The notes: a model not told the origin generated them from the letters alone. A DNA stretch of 64,000 bases from Actinomadura parmotrematis (GCF_019458805.1 NZ_JAIBOA010000007.1:186001-250000); one strand, 5' to 3'; positions 24,513-32,548 are shown, counted from the first letter of the stretch. Made by a program: numbers and translations.

Positions 24513-25267
24513 GCCTTCGGACCGCCCGCCACGTAGATGACCTGGCCGGACACGAACCCGGCCTCCTCGCGGACGAGGAACGACACGGTCGCGGCGATGT
24601 CGTCGGGGCGGCCGACCCGCTGCACCGGGATCTGCCTGGCCGCCTCGGCCTGGAACACCTCGAAGTCGACGCCGACGCGTTCGGCGGTCGCCGCCGTCAT
24701 GTCGGTGACGATGAAGCCGGGCGCGATCGCGTTGGCGGTCACGCCGAACTTGCCGAGCTCGATCGCCAGGGTCTTGGTGAACCCCTGCATGCCGGCCTTG
24801 GCCGCCGCGTAGTTGGCCTGCCCGCGGTTGCCGAGCGCCGAGGTGGACGACAGGTTGACGATGCGGCCCCACCCGGCCTTCGTCATGTGGGCCTGCGCGG
24901 CGCGGCTCATCAGGAACGCGCCGCGCAGGTGCACCGACAGGACCGCGTCCCAGTCGTCCGCCGACATCTTGAACAGCAGGTTGTCGCGCAGGACGCCGGC
25001 GTTGTTGACCAGCACGACCGGCGGGCCGAGCTCGGCGGCGATCCGCGCGACGGCGGCCTCCACCGCGGCCTCGTCGGCCACGTCCACGCCGACGGCGAGC
25101 GCGGTGCCGCCGGCCTCCTCGATGCCGGTCGCGGTGGCGGCGCAGGCGGCCTCGTCGAGGTCGCACACCGCGACGGCGAACCCGTCGGCGGCGAGGCGCC
25201 GGGCCACCGCGGCGCCGATGCCGCGCGCGGCCCCGGTGACGACGGCGACCCTGGTGTCGGCGGTCAT
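24509..25267 (-). CDS. Short-chain dehydrogenase/reductase, FabG-like
   Basis: A 252-residue classical SDR. The cofactor loop is VTGAARGIGAAVARR, then NNAG (VLVNNAGVLRDN), the catalytic Ser-Tyr-Lys are in IVNLSSTSALGNRGQANYAAAKAG, and the C-terminal VSGQVIYVAGGPKA is present. Likely a 3-hydroxyacyl-CoA/ACP oxidoreductase. It is the middle gene between acyl-CoA dehydrogenase (47-bp gap) and TetR (4-bp overlap), so beta-oxidation-like work on an acyl-CoA is more likely than fatty-acid synthesis. Confidence 0.9.
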   Translation of the reverse strand: MTADTRVAVVTGAARGIGAAVARRLAADGFAVAVCDLDEAACAATATGIEEAGGTALAVGVDVADEAAVEAAVARIAAELGPPVVLVNNAGVLRDNLLFKMSADDWDAVLSVHLRGAFLMSRAAQAHMTKAGWGRIVNLSSTSALGNRGQANYAAAKAGMQGFTKTLAIELGKFGVTANAIAPGFIVTDMTAATAERVGVDFEVFQAEAARQIPVQRVGRPDDIAATVSFLVREEAGFVSGQVIYVAGGPKA

Positions 25268-25314
25268 GTCGGTTCCCCTCCTGTGGGTGCGGTCCGGTCG
25301 GTGCGGCGGGCGGC

Positions 25315-26466
25315 TCAGACGCCGAGGTCCTTGGCGATGATGGTCTTCAGGACCTCGCTCGTGCCGCCGTAGATGCGGGCGACGCGGGCGTCGGTGTACA
25401 GGCGCGCGATCGGGTACTCCAGGATGTAGCCGTAGCCGCCGTGCAGCTGCAGGCACTTGTCGACGACGCGGCCCTGCACCTCGGTGCAGAACAGCTTGGC
25501 GCGGGCGGCGTCGGCGGGGGTGAGCTCGCCGGCGTCCAGGGCCTCGACGCAGCGGTCGATGAGCGACTGGGCGGCCTCGACCTCGGTGGCGCACTCGGCG
25601 AGCACGAACTTGGTGTTCTGGAACGCCGCGACGGGCTTGCCGAACACCTTGCGGTCCTGCACGTAGGCCTTGGCGAAGTCCACGGCGGCCCGCGCGGAGG
25701 CGTAGGAGGTCGTGGCGATCCCGAGGCGCTCCTCGGCCAGGTTGTGGGTGAGGTACTCGAAGCCGCGGCCCTCCTCGCCGAGCAGGTCCTCGGCGGGGAC
25801 GCGCACGTCGGTGAACGACAGCTCGGCGGTGTCGGAGCTGCGCAGGCCGATCTTCTCCAGCTTGCGGCCGACGGCGTAGCCCTCGCTCTTGGTGTCCACC
25901 GCGAAGATCGACAGGCCGGTGCGGCGGTTCTCCGCCGACGGCGGCGCGGTGCGCGCGACGACGAGCATCCGGTCGGCGAGGACGCCGCCGGTGATGAAGG
26001 TCTTGGCGCCGTTCAGGATGTAGTGGTCGCCGTCGCGGCGGGCGGTGGTGGCGATGCCGGCGAGGTCGGAGCCGGTGCCCGGCTCGGTCATCGCGATGGC
26101 GAACATGGCGTCGCCGGCGACGAAGGCGGGCAGCCAGCGCTTCTTCTGCTCCTCGTTGCCGAACTTCAGCAGGTAGGGCAGGCAGAGGTTGACGTGCACG
26201 CCGTAGCCGCCGAAGCTCACGCCGGCGCGGGCGCACTCCTCGGAGATCACCAGCTGGTACTTGAAGCTGGTCTCGCCGGCGCCGCCGTACTCCTCGGGCA
26301 CGGTGATGCCGAAGACGCCGAGCTCGCCGAGCTTGTTGTAGAAGTCGCGCGGCGGGTGGCCGTCGTGCTCCCACCGCTCGTAGTGCGGGGCGACCTCGGC
26401 GTCGATGAAGGCCCGGATCGTCGAGCGGAAGTCCTCATGGTCCTCGGTGAACACGGTACGGCGCAC
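25315..26466 (-). CDS. Acyl-CoA dehydrogenase
   Basis: A 383-residue FAD enzyme making the 2,3-double bond in acyl-CoA. It has FAD/substrate motifs AMTEPGTGSDLAGI and LNGAKTFITGG, the FAD-binding LQLHGGYGYILEYPI, and the catalytic Glu in IYGGTSEV near the C terminus (short/branched-chain type position). GTG at plus-strand 26464-26466 stands 7 bases after GGAAGGAG. It is the first gene of the acyl-CoA dehydrogenase-SDR-TetR operon. Chain-length preference is not predictable. Confidence 0.93.
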   Translation of the reverse strand: MRRTVFTEDHEDFRSTIRAFIDAEVAPHYERWEHDGHPPRDFYNKLGELGVFGITVPEEYGGAGETSFKYQLVISEECARAGVSFGGYGVHVNLCLPYLLKFGNEEQKKRWLPAFVAGDAMFAIAMTEPGTGSDLAGIATTARRDGDHYILNGAKTFITGGVLADRMLVVARTAPPSAENRRTGLSIFAVDTKSEGYAVGRKLEKIGLRSSDTAELSFTDVRVPAEDLLGEEGRGFEYLTHNLAEERLGIATTSYASARAAVDFAKAYVQDRKVFGKPVAAFQNTKFVLAECATEVEAAQSLIDRCVEALDAGELTPADAARAKLFCTEVQGRVVDKCLQLHGGYGYILEYPIARLYTDARVARIYGGTSEVLKTIIAKDLGV

Positions 26467-26500
26467 GGCCGGACTCCTTCCTCGGTACGGCTGGCTCGAT

Positions 26501-26530
26501 GAATCTAGCGTTCCGCTAAATCATGCTCGA
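26501..26530 (-). promoter_or_regulatory. Promoter with inverted repeat ahead of the acyl-CoA dehydrogenase operon
   Basis: On the minus strand, TTCGAG (-35-like) and TAGATT (-10-like) are 18 bp apart. Between and over the -10 lies a perfect inverted repeat TAGCG-TTC-CGCTA at plus-strand 26506-26518. The predicted transcript start is about 28 bases before the GTG. The repeat is the likely TetR operator (autoregulation of the operon). Confidence 0.5.
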
Positions 26531-26581
26531 ACCCGATTCTAGGACGCCGTTCGAGCGCCGCGCACCCCCGGGCCGCCCCGG

Positions 26582-27295
26582 CTAGTCGTTGCGGGTGAAG
26601 ATCTGCAGGAAGAACAGGAACACGTTGAGCACGTCCAGGAAGATCGACGCCGCCAGCAGGGGCGCCGTCGCCACGTCGGTGGACCGCCGCAGCCGCTGGA
26701 AGTCGACCATGGTCAGCCCCGCGAAGATCACCAGGCCGAGCACCGAGTAGACCAGCTGGCCGCCGGGGATCTGGACGAAGACCAGCACGAGGCCGAACAC
26801 GATGAGGGCGAGCAGCGCCCAGAAGGAGATCCGCGCGACGACCGCGAGGTCGCGCCGGGTGGCGTAGCCGGCCGCGCCGAACGCGGCGATGAACAGGGCG
26901 GTCGCCCCGGCCGCCCGGTACAGGGCCTCGGGCTGCGCGCTCGCGTACGTCGCGAGGAGCGGCGCCAGCGCGACGCCCTCCAGCAGGCCGAACGCGGCGA
27001 GCAGCCCCACCGTCAGGGGCTTGGACCGGCGCACGGCGAACTGCATCGCGAGCAGGCACACGAACGCGGCGATGAACGCGACGATCCCGGCGGCGCCGCT
27101 CAGGTTCCGCCCGGCGTAGGCGCCGAGCGCGAACAGCGCGGCGGTCGCCGCCACGTAGCCCATCGTCTGCGCGAACAGCGTGTGGGTCCGTCCTCGGGCG
27201 GCCGCTCCGGCCGCCGGGTGGTACTGCAGTACTCGCTCACGGGTTCCGCTCCGGTTCCGTCGGATGGCGTGGAAGGTGGTCACAGCGATGGTCAC
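26582..27295 (-). CDS. Bax inhibitor-1/YccA-like membrane protein
   Basis: About 237 residues with seven hydrophobic segments, ending FLDVLNVFLFFLQIFTRND, typical of the BI-1 (TMBIM) family of pH-sensitive ion-leak channels. Segments such as YSVLGLVIFAGLTMVDFQRLRR are characteristic. The start is uncertain: GTG at plus-strand 27293-27295 or 27281-27283, neither with a ribosome site, and a 14-bp hairpin ends 4 bases ahead of the first. An AT-rich TATAAA box (minus strand, 27365-27370) could be its -10. Confidence 0.82.
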   Translation of the reverse strand: MTIAVTTFHAIRRNRSGTRERVLQYHPAAGAAARGRTHTLFAQTMGYVAATAALFALGAYAGRNLSGAAGIVAFIAAFVCLLAMQFAVRRSKPLTVGLLAAFGLLEGVALAPLLATYASAQPEALYRAAGATALFIAAFGAAGYATRRDLAVVARISFWALLALIVFGLVLVFVQIPGGQLVYSVLGLVIFAGLTMVDFQRLRRSTDVATAPLLAASIFLDVLNVFLFFLQIFTRND

Positions 27296-27299
27296 GGCC

Positions 27300-27334
27300 G
27301 GTCGGGGGCGGGCGTGCCGCGCCCGCCCCCGACC
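27300..27334 (-). promoter_or_regulatory. Hairpin in the leader of the Bax-inhibitor gene
   Basis: Perfect 14-bp stem (27300-27313 with 27321-27334) and a 7-base loop, lying between the TATAAA box (27365-27370) and the presumed GTG at 27295. It would occlude ribosome entry in a full-length transcript, or mean that the real start is further inside the gene. Confidence 0.4.
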
Positions 27335-27416
27335 GCACCCTGGTGGTGCCCCGGCCGCGACCCTTTTATAGGAGAGGGGCGCGCGGGGCCGGGACGCGCT
27401 GCGCCGGCCCGGCGCG

Positions 27417-27580
27417 TCAGTGCCGCGAGGGCGCGGCGCAGCGGAACCCGGCCGCGGCGTCCCGGCCCTTGGCGAGGGACACCGCCGGGTAGCGGCAGAG
27501 GCGCCGCCGCCGCCGACGCCGGTGTCGGCGGCGGCCGCGTAGCCCTGCTTGACGGCGGTCGCGACCGCGCCGGGGTCGCA
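27417..27580 (-). pseudogene. Headless, frameshifted C-terminal gene remnant (minus strand)
   Basis: Minus-strand codons with near-total G/C third positions encode CDPGAVATAVKQGYAAAADTG, then after a frame change YPAVSLAKGRDAAAGFRCAA and a TGA at 27417-27419. Coding bias stops abruptly near 27580, and no start or N-terminal part follows on this strand. The ending GFRCA recalls the C terminus of formylglycine-generating-enzyme-like (SUMF1) proteins, but the match is too short to name it. Read as the 3' piece of a broken gene. Confidence 0.5.
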
Positions 27581-27581
27581 T

Positions 27582-27699
27582 CGCAAGTACTTCACCGGGC
27601 CCTACGAGCACCGCACGCTCCCCGACATCGGGCACGACCTGCCTCAGGAGGCGCCCACGGCCTTCAACCCAGGCGGTCGTCGACGCCGCCCGCCTCTGA
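27582..27699 (+). pseudogene. Headless, frameshifted alpha/beta-hydrolase C-terminal remnant (plus strand)
   Basis: Plus-strand codons from 27582 read RKYFTGPYEHRTLPDIGHDL then PQEAPTAF, a typical alpha/beta-hydrolase tail with the catalytic His in GIGH/DIGH. One extra C at about 27668-27670 shifts the frame; removing it continues NQAVVDAARL and a stop at 27697-27699. The nucleophile and N-terminal parts are absent because the sequence upstream belongs to the opposite-strand remnant. A clear gene fragment. Confidence 0.65.
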
Positions 27700-27833
27700 G
27701 CGAGCCGCCCGCACGCAGGGGAGAAGTCCGGGAGGGTAAAAGTTCGGACCGGCGGGGTTTCGGCGCCTGGCCTGGATCGGCCGGTGCGAGGTCTTGCCTA
27801 CGCGGCCGCCGTCGGGTAAGCGGCGGGGTCCGG

Positions 27834-27950
27834 GAAAGAAAAAGCGGCGCCGGGTGGATACGGGGGCAATCCACCCGGCGCCGCACATCGGTGTTCCGAC
27901 GGGGGCCCGGAACACCGGTACGGGCGCCCCGACGGGGGACCAGGGCGCCG
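27834..27950 (-). ncRNA. 6C-RNA-like small RNA with three C-rich loops
   Basis: On the minus strand, three perfect hairpins follow one another. Their stems are 27923-27929/27943-27949 (7 bp), 27889-27897/27909-27917 (9 bp) and 27844-27859/27869-27884 (16 bp), the last followed by TTTTTCTTT as an intrinsic terminator. Every loop carries CCCCCGT. A -10 box TACGAT (27957-27962) places the 5' end right before the first hairpin, and TTGACT (27983-27988) lies upstream at a long 20-bp spacing. Actinobacterial 6C RNA (M. tuberculosis B11) has two stem-loops with C-rich loops that pair with mRNAs. This locus fits the type, with five Cs per loop and the terminator loop as a third copy. Length about 115 nt. 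Confidence 0.75.
27844..27884 (-). terminator. Intrinsic terminator of the small RNA
   Basis: Perfect 16-bp stem with a 9-base loop, followed on the minus strand by TTTTTCTTT (plus-strand 27835-27843). It is the strongest U-tailed terminator in the window and is also the third C-loop hairpin of the small RNA. Confidence 0.85.
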
Positions 27951-27956
27951 AGACAA

Positions 27957-27988
27957 ATCGTACACCGAACCCCCCGGGTCCTAGTCAA
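27957..27988 (-). promoter_or_regulatory. Promoter of the small RNA
   Basis: Minus-strand TTGACT (plus 27983-27988) and TACGAT (plus 27957-27962), preceded by TG. The spacer of 20 bp is longer than ideal, so the -35 may be used weakly or another element contributes. It lies only 8 bp after the DUF3099 stop, so the RNA has its own promoter. Confidence 0.5.
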
Positions 27989-27995
27989 GGGAAAG

Positions 27996-28334
27996 TCACG
28001 ACCCGATTTCCGGGTGCTGTCCGGAAATCCCCTTGTGGTGCTGGCTTTGCGGCGTCGAGAAACGGGTCGGGGCGACGGGCGCGCGGCCGGCGTTGGCCAC
28101 CACGACCGCGATGTAGGGCAGGAAGACGGCGCCGACGATGAGGGCGCCGGTCAGCCAGAACGGCGCTCCGGCGAGCGCGGCCGCGACCGCGCCGAGGAAG
28201 CAGCCGGTCCGGATGCCCATGGACACGAGATAGCGCCGCTGCCGCTGCGCGATGTCCTCCGACAGCGGGCGGGGCGCGTCGGTGACCGCGTGGACCTCGG
28301 TCCGCGCGGCCTGCCTGCGGGGATTGACCTTCAC
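27996..28334 (-). CDS. DUF3099 membrane protein
   Basis: 112 residues. The conserved block VTDAPRPLSEDIAQRQRRYLVSMGIRT is followed by two close membrane spans (GCFLGAVAAALAGAPFWLTG and ALIVGAVFLPYIAVVVANAG), then a polar tail, the DUF3099 layout of actinobacteria. Function unknown. GTG at plus-strand 28332-28334 has GGAGAG immediately ahead, which is tight spacing. It is divergent from the dodecin gene (49 bp). Confidence 0.85.
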   Translation of the reverse strand: MKVNPRRQAARTEVHAVTDAPRPLSEDIAQRQRRYLVSMGIRTGCFLGAVAAALAGAPFWLTGALIVGAVFLPYIAVVVANAGRAPVAPTRFSTPQSQHHKGISGQHPEIGS

Positions 28335-28383
28335 CTCTCCACGGTAATCCCATGGATGACCGCTGGCGACACCAGGAGGCACC

Positions 28384-28620
28384 ATGTCGGATCGCACGTA
28401 CCGGGTCACCGAGATCGTCGGGACCTCGCCCGAGTCGGTGGAGGCCGCCGTCCGCAACGGCGTCCGCCGCGCCGCGCGCACGCTGCGCGGCCTGGACTGG
28501 TTCGAGATCACCGAGGTCCGGGGGCAGATCGAGGACGGTGAGGTGGCCCACTTCCAGGTGGGCCTGAAGGTCGGCTTCCGGCTGGAGGAGCCGGGCGACC
28601 AGGAGCCCGCCCTCGGCTGA
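28384..28620 (+). CDS. Dodecin family flavin-binding protein
   Basis: A 78-residue dodecin. It has VTEIVGTSPESVEAAVRNGVRRA, then GLDWFEITEVRGQIEDG with the flavin-stacking Trp, and FQVGLKVGFRLE. Dodecins form hollow 12-mers that store FMN/riboflavin or CoA. ATG 28384 follows AGGAGG. Single-gene unit with a composite terminator behind it. Confidence 0.92.
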   Translation: MSDRTYRVTEIVGTSPESVEAAVRNGVRRAARTLRGLDWFEITEVRGQIEDGEVAHFQVGLKVGFRLEEPGDQEPALG

Positions 28621-28637
28621 CGGCGGGCCCGTCCCAC

Positions 28638-28710
28638 GGCGCCCCAGGGGCGCCTGTGCGGCCCCCGGGGACGCCGCCCCGCCTGACCAAGGCAGGACGC
28701 GTCCCCGGGG
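28638..28710. terminator. Composite hairpin region between dodecin and tldE
   Basis: An 8-bp palindrome at 28638-28654 is followed by a 12-bp perfect stem (28663-28674 with 28699-28710). The loop of that stem holds a smaller GCCT/AGGC stem. It lies between convergent genes, so it probably ends transcription from both sides. Confidence 0.6.
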
Positions 28711-28714
28711 ACCG

Positions 28715-30103
28715 TCAGGACGCCTGGGAGACCGTCGACATGTTGAAGTCGTCCACCCGCAGCGCCGGCATCGCGGCGCGGGTGAAGTAGTCCGACCACT
28801 CGCGCGGCAGCGTCGGGACGGTCGCGCCGACCTCGCCGAGCCGCGACAGCAGGTCCACCGGGCTCTCGTTGAACCGGAAGTTGTTCACCGCGCCGACGAC
28901 CTCGCCGTTCTCGACGAGGTAGACGCCGTCGCGGGTGAGGCCGGTGAGCAGCAGCCGCTGCGGGTCCACCTCGCGGATGTACCAGAGGCAGGTGAGCAGC
29001 AGCCCGCGCTCGGTGCGGGCCACCATGTCCTCCAGCGCGGCGCCCCCGGCCGGCCCCGACATGATCAGGTTGTCGATCGGCGGGGTGAGCGGCAGCCCGG
29101 TCCGCCCGGCCGACAGCCGGGTCTGCTGGAGCGCGGCGAGCTCCCCGTCCTTGATCCAGTCGGTGCGGCCGAGCGGCAGCCCGTTGTCGAACACCGACGC
29201 GTCGCGGCTGGAGGCGTGCGCCAGCAGGAACGGCGCGCAGGCGAGGCCCGCCGCGTGCGGGTCGCTGGACAGGGTGACCGGCAGCGAGGCGAGGCGCTCG
29301 CCGACGCGGGTGCCGCCGGGCGCGCTGAACACCGTCCGGCCGTCCTGGGCGTCCTGGGCGCCCGCCGACCAGTACAGGTAGATCATCAGGTCGGCGACGG
29401 CGCTCGGCGGCAGCACCGTCTCGTACCGGCCGGCCGGCAGGTCGATCCGCCGCTCGCCCCAGCCGAGCCGCTCGGCGAGGCCGCCGGCGAGCCCGGCGAC
29501 GTCCACGTCGGCGAAGTCGGCGGTGCCGACGCCCGTCCACGCCGACCCGCCCGCGCCCTTGGCGTTCAGCTCCAGCAGCCCGGTCGGCTGGTCGTGGCGG
29601 AGCCGCAGCCCCGCCGAGGTGCCGAGGAAGGAGGAGGTGACGACGTGGTTGGCGAACCCGTACAGCCGCCGGTCGCCGGCCTCGGCCTCGGCGAACGCCT
29701 CGCCGAGCGCGGGCGCGAGCCCGGCGTAGACGCCGATGCCGGTCTCGGCGGGCGGGGCGTCCCAGTCGCCGCCGGCCGCCGCGTCCGCCGGGCCGACGAG
29801 CGGCGCGGCGTCCTCGGCGGGCTCGCCGTCCTCGGCGACGGCCTCGGCGGCGCGCACCAGGTCCTCGATGTCGCCGGCGCCGACCGCGGCGCGCGACACG
29901 ACGCCGGTGGCGACGCCGCCGGGCACCTTGCGGAGCGCGATGACGGTGAGCCGGTTGCCCCGGGTGACGCCGTTGGTGGTGAGGGTGTTGCCGGCCCACC
30001 GCAGGTTCGCGGTGCCCGACTCGTCGGCGATGACGATGCAGTCGTCGGCGCGCGACAGCGCGAGCGCCCGCTCGACCGCCTCCTGCGGCCTGATGGTCGT
30101 CAC
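28715..30103 (-). CDS. tldE: TldE/PmbA-family metalloprotease subunit
   Basis: 462 residues, non-catalytic partner of TldD in the heterodimeric zinc protease that trims peptides such as microcin precursors and unfolded antitoxins. Features are [21 protein letters not shown] early, [15 protein letters not shown] in the middle, and the C-terminal [19 protein letters not shown]. No HExxxH motif, as expected for TldE. GTG (plus-strand 30101-30103) overlaps the tldD stop by 4 bp, so synthesis is coupled. No RiPP precursor or biosynthesis gene is evident nearby. Confidence 0.9.
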   Translation of the reverse strand: MTTIRPQEAVERALALSRADDCIVIADESGTANLRWAGNTLTTNGVTRGNRLTVIALRKVPGGVATGVVSRAAVGAGDIEDLVRAAEAVAEDGEPAEDAAPLVGPADAAAGGDWDAPPAETGIGVYAGLAPALGEAFAEAEAGDRRLYGFANHVVTSSFLGTSAGLRLRHDQPTGLLELNAKGAGGSAWTGVGTADFADVDVAGLAGGLAERLGWGERRIDLPAGRYETVLPPSAVADLMIYLYWSAGAQDAQDGRTVFSAPGGTRVGERLASLPVTLSSDPHAAGLACAPFLLAHASSRDASVFDNGLPLGRTDWIKDGELAALQQTRLSAGRTGLPLTPPIDNLIMSGPAGGAALEDMVARTERGLLLTCLWYIREVDPQRLLLTGLTRDGVYLVENGEVVGAVNNFRFNESPVDLLSRLGEVGATVPTLPREWSDYFTRAAMPALRVDDFNMSTVSQAS

Positions 30104-31599
30104 TGCCCGCCCTCCTTCTGGGTGTTGAGGATGTTGACGCCGCGGAACAGCGCCGACGGGCAGCCGTGGCTGACCGGCGCGACCTGCCCCGGCTGGCCCT
30201 TGCCGCAGTTGAACGCGCCGCCGAGCACGTAGGTCTCCGGCCCGCCGACGGCCTCCATGGAGTTCCAGAAGTCGGTGGTGGTGGCCTGGTAGGCGACGTC
30301 CTTGAGCTGCCCGGCGAGGCGGCCGTTCTCGATCCGGTAGAAGCGCTGCCCGGTGAACTGGAAGTTGTAGCGCTGCATGTCGATGGACCAGCTCTTGTCG
30401 CCCAGGACGTAGATGCCGCGCTCCACCCCGGCGATGAGCTCCTCGGTGGACGGCCCGCCCTCGGCGGGCGCCAGCGACACGTTCGCCATCCGCTGGATCG
30501 GCATGCTGGACGCCGCGTCGGCGAACGCGCAGCCGTTCGAGCGGTCCTGGCCGGTGAGGGCGGCGATGCGCCGGTCGGTCTGGTAGCCGGTGAACCGGCC
30601 GCCGGTGATGATCTCGAACGCCTGGGTCTCCACGCCCTCGTCGTCGTACCCGATGGTCGACAGGCCGTGCTCGGCGGTGCGGTCGCCGGTCACGTTCATG
30701 ACCCGGGACCCGTACTGCAGGGAGCCGAGCTTGTCGGGGGTGGCGAAGGAGGTGCCGGCGTAGGCGGCCTCGTAGCCGAGGGCGCGGTCCAGCTCGGTGG
30801 CGTGCCCGATCGACTCGTGGATGGTGAGCCACAGGTTGGAGGGGTGCACCACCAGGTCGTAGGCGCCCGCCTCGACCGACGGCGCGGCGAGCTTCTCGGC
30901 GAGCAGCTCGGGCAGGGCGGCGAGCTCGCCGTCCCAGTCCCAGTGCCCGCCGGTGAGCCACTCCCAGCCGCGGCCGACCGGCGGCGCGAGGGTGCGCATG
31001 GTGTCGAAGGCGCCGTCGGCGATGCCGACGGCGTTCACCACCGGGTGCAGCCGGACCCGCTGCTGGGTGATGGCGTTGCCGGCGAGGTCGGCGAAGAACT
31101 TGTTCTCCTTGACCTGCAGCAGCGTCGCGTCGACGTGCTGGACGCGCGGGTCGGCGAGCAGGCCGCGGCTCCACCCGGCGAGCAGCGCGACCTTCTCGGT
31201 GGTCGGGATCGTGAACGGGTCGGTGTCGTAGGCCGACACCCAGGTCCGCTCGCCGTGGACGGGCTCGGGCGCCAGCTCGATCGGCTCGCGGTTGACGGCG
31301 CGGGCGATGCCGGCGACCTGCACCGCCTGCTCGGCGACCTTGGCGGCGCCCTCGGCGGTCAGGTCGATGCCGGCGGCGAAGCCCCAGGTGCCGTCCACCA
31401 CGACGCGGACGGACAGGCCGAGGTCGTCGGCGTCCACGGAGGTCTCCAGAGCGGCGTCCTGGAGGCGGAGGGTCTGGCTGCGGATGCGCTCCAGGCGGAA
31501 GTCGGCGTGCGCCGCCCCGAGCTCGCGGGCCTTGGACAGGGCCGCGTCGGCCAGCGCCCGCAGCGGTAGCGCGGTGAATGCGGGATCGATGTCATGCAC
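30100..31599 (-). CDS. tldD: TldD-family metalloprotease, catalytic subunit
   Basis: 499 residues. The zinc site HESIGHATE (HExxxH, about residue 245) is followed by the TldD-specific VSHGCPSALFRG near the end, which supplies the third zinc ligand. With TldE it forms a cage that admits extended peptides. The N terminus DIDPAFTALPLRALADAAL matches actinobacterial TldD. GTG at plus-strand 31597-31599 has GGAGG very close, so initiation may be weak. It is divergent from fabG across 240 bp. Confidence 0.92.
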   Translation of the reverse strand: MHDIDPAFTALPLRALADAALSKARELGAAHADFRLERIRSQTLRLQDAALETSVDADDLGLSVRVVVDGTWGFAAGIDLTAEGAAKVAEQAVQVAGIARAVNREPIELAPEPVHGERTWVSAYDTDPFTIPTTEKVALLAGWSRGLLADPRVQHVDATLLQVKENKFFADLAGNAITQQRVRLHPVVNAVGIADGAFDTMRTLAPPVGRGWEWLTGGHWDWDGELAALPELLAEKLAAPSVEAGAYDLVVHPSNLWLTIHESIGHATELDRALGYEAAYAGTSFATPDKLGSLQYGSRVMNVTGDRTAEHGLSTIGYDDEGVETQAFEIITGGRFTGYQTDRRIAALTGQDRSNGCAFADAASSMPIQRMANVSLAPAEGGPSTEELIAGVERGIYVLGDKSWSIDMQRYNFQFTGQRFYRIENGRLAGQLKDVAYQATTTDFWNSMEAVGGPETYVLGGAFNCGKGQPGQVAPVSHGCPSALFRGVNILNTQKEGGQ

Positions 31600-31671
31600 C
31601 CTCCGCAACCTACCCCGCGGGCATCGGCGAAAGCGGCCCCGAACGCCGGAGGCGCTCCCCGGGCCGCCGAA

Positions 31672-31720
31672 AAGACCTTGACGCGCCGCCCGGGGGCGTA
31701 CAAGCCCCCGGGCCTGGTCT
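31672..31720. terminator. Nested hairpin between divergent tldD and fabG
   Basis: Perfect 10-bp stem GCCCGGGGGC/GCCCCCGGGC (31688-31697 with 31704-31713, loop 6), flanked by a wider pair AAAGACC/GGTCTTT. Both strands therefore show a stem followed by a T-rich stretch. No gene ends here, so it may be an attenuator or leader element rather than a terminator. Confidence 0.4.
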
Positions 31721-31839
31721 TTGTAGGCGTCGCCACATGCGCGGCCCGGCCCGGATGTGATCGGATACGGTCGCGCCCGCGATGTGACCTGACCGACACC
31801 GCGCGGGCCCCACAGACCCGAACTATCGAGAGGTACGAG

Positions 31840-32544
31840 ATGAGTCGCTCTGTCCTCGTGACCGGCGGGAACCGGGGCATCGGCCTCGCGATCGCCCGCG
31901 AGCTGGCGGCCGCCGGCGACGCGGTCGCCGTCACCTACCGCTCCGGCGAGCCCCCCGCGGGGCTGTTCGCCGTGAAGTGCGACGTGACCAGCACGGAGGA
32001 CGTGGACGCCGCGTTCGCCAAGGTCGAGGCGGAGCAGGGCCCGGTGCAGGTGGTGGTCGCCAACGCCGGCGTCACCAAGGACACGCTGCTGGCGATCATG
32101 AGCGAGGACGCCTTCACCTCGGTGCTGGACACCAACCTCACCGGCGCGTTCCGGGTGGCCAAGCGGTCGGTGAAGGGCATGATGCGGGCGCGCACCGGCC
32201 GGATCATCCTCGTCTCCTCCGTGGTCGGGCTGAGCGGCTCGGCCGGGCAGGCCAACTACGCCGCCTCCAAGGCCGGCATGGTCGGGTTCGCCCGGTCGCT
32301 GGCCCGCGAGCTGGCCTCCCGCAACATCACCGTCAACGTCGTCGCGCCCGGGTTCGTCGACACCGACATGACCGCGGTGCTGTCGGACGACCAGCACAAG
32401 GCGATCGAGGGCGTGATCCCGCTCGGCCGCAAGGCGCGGCCCGAGGAGATCGCGAAGACCGTGCGGTTCCTGGCCGGCGACGACGCGGCCTACATCACCG
32501 GGGCCGTGATCCCCGTCGACGGCGGACTCGGAATGGGGCACTGA
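31840..32544 (+). CDS. fabG: 3-oxoacyl-ACP reductase FabG (MabA type)
   Basis: A 234-residue SDR reducing 3-oxoacyl-ACP with NADPH. It has the cofactor loop VTGGNRGIGLAIARE, NAG (VVANAGVTKDT), the catalytic Ser and YxxxK in SSVVGLSGSAGQANYAASKAG, and the C-terminal PVDGGLGMGH typical of MabA. ATG 31840 has GAGAGG ahead. It lies 4 bp before inhA, the fabG1-inhA pair known from mycobacteria and streptomycetes for type II fatty-acid elongation. Confidence 0.95.
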   Translation: MSRSVLVTGGNRGIGLAIARELAAAGDAVAVTYRSGEPPAGLFAVKCDVTSTEDVDAAFAKVEAEQGPVQVVVANAGVTKDTLLAIMSEDAFTSVLDTNLTGAFRVAKRSVKGMMRARTGRIILVSSVVGLSGSAGQANYAASKAGMVGFARSLARELASRNITVNVVAPGFVDTDMTAVLSDDQHKAIEGVIPLGRKARPEEIAKTVRFLAGDDAAYITGAVIPVDGGLGMGH

Positions 32545-32548
32545 GCGC

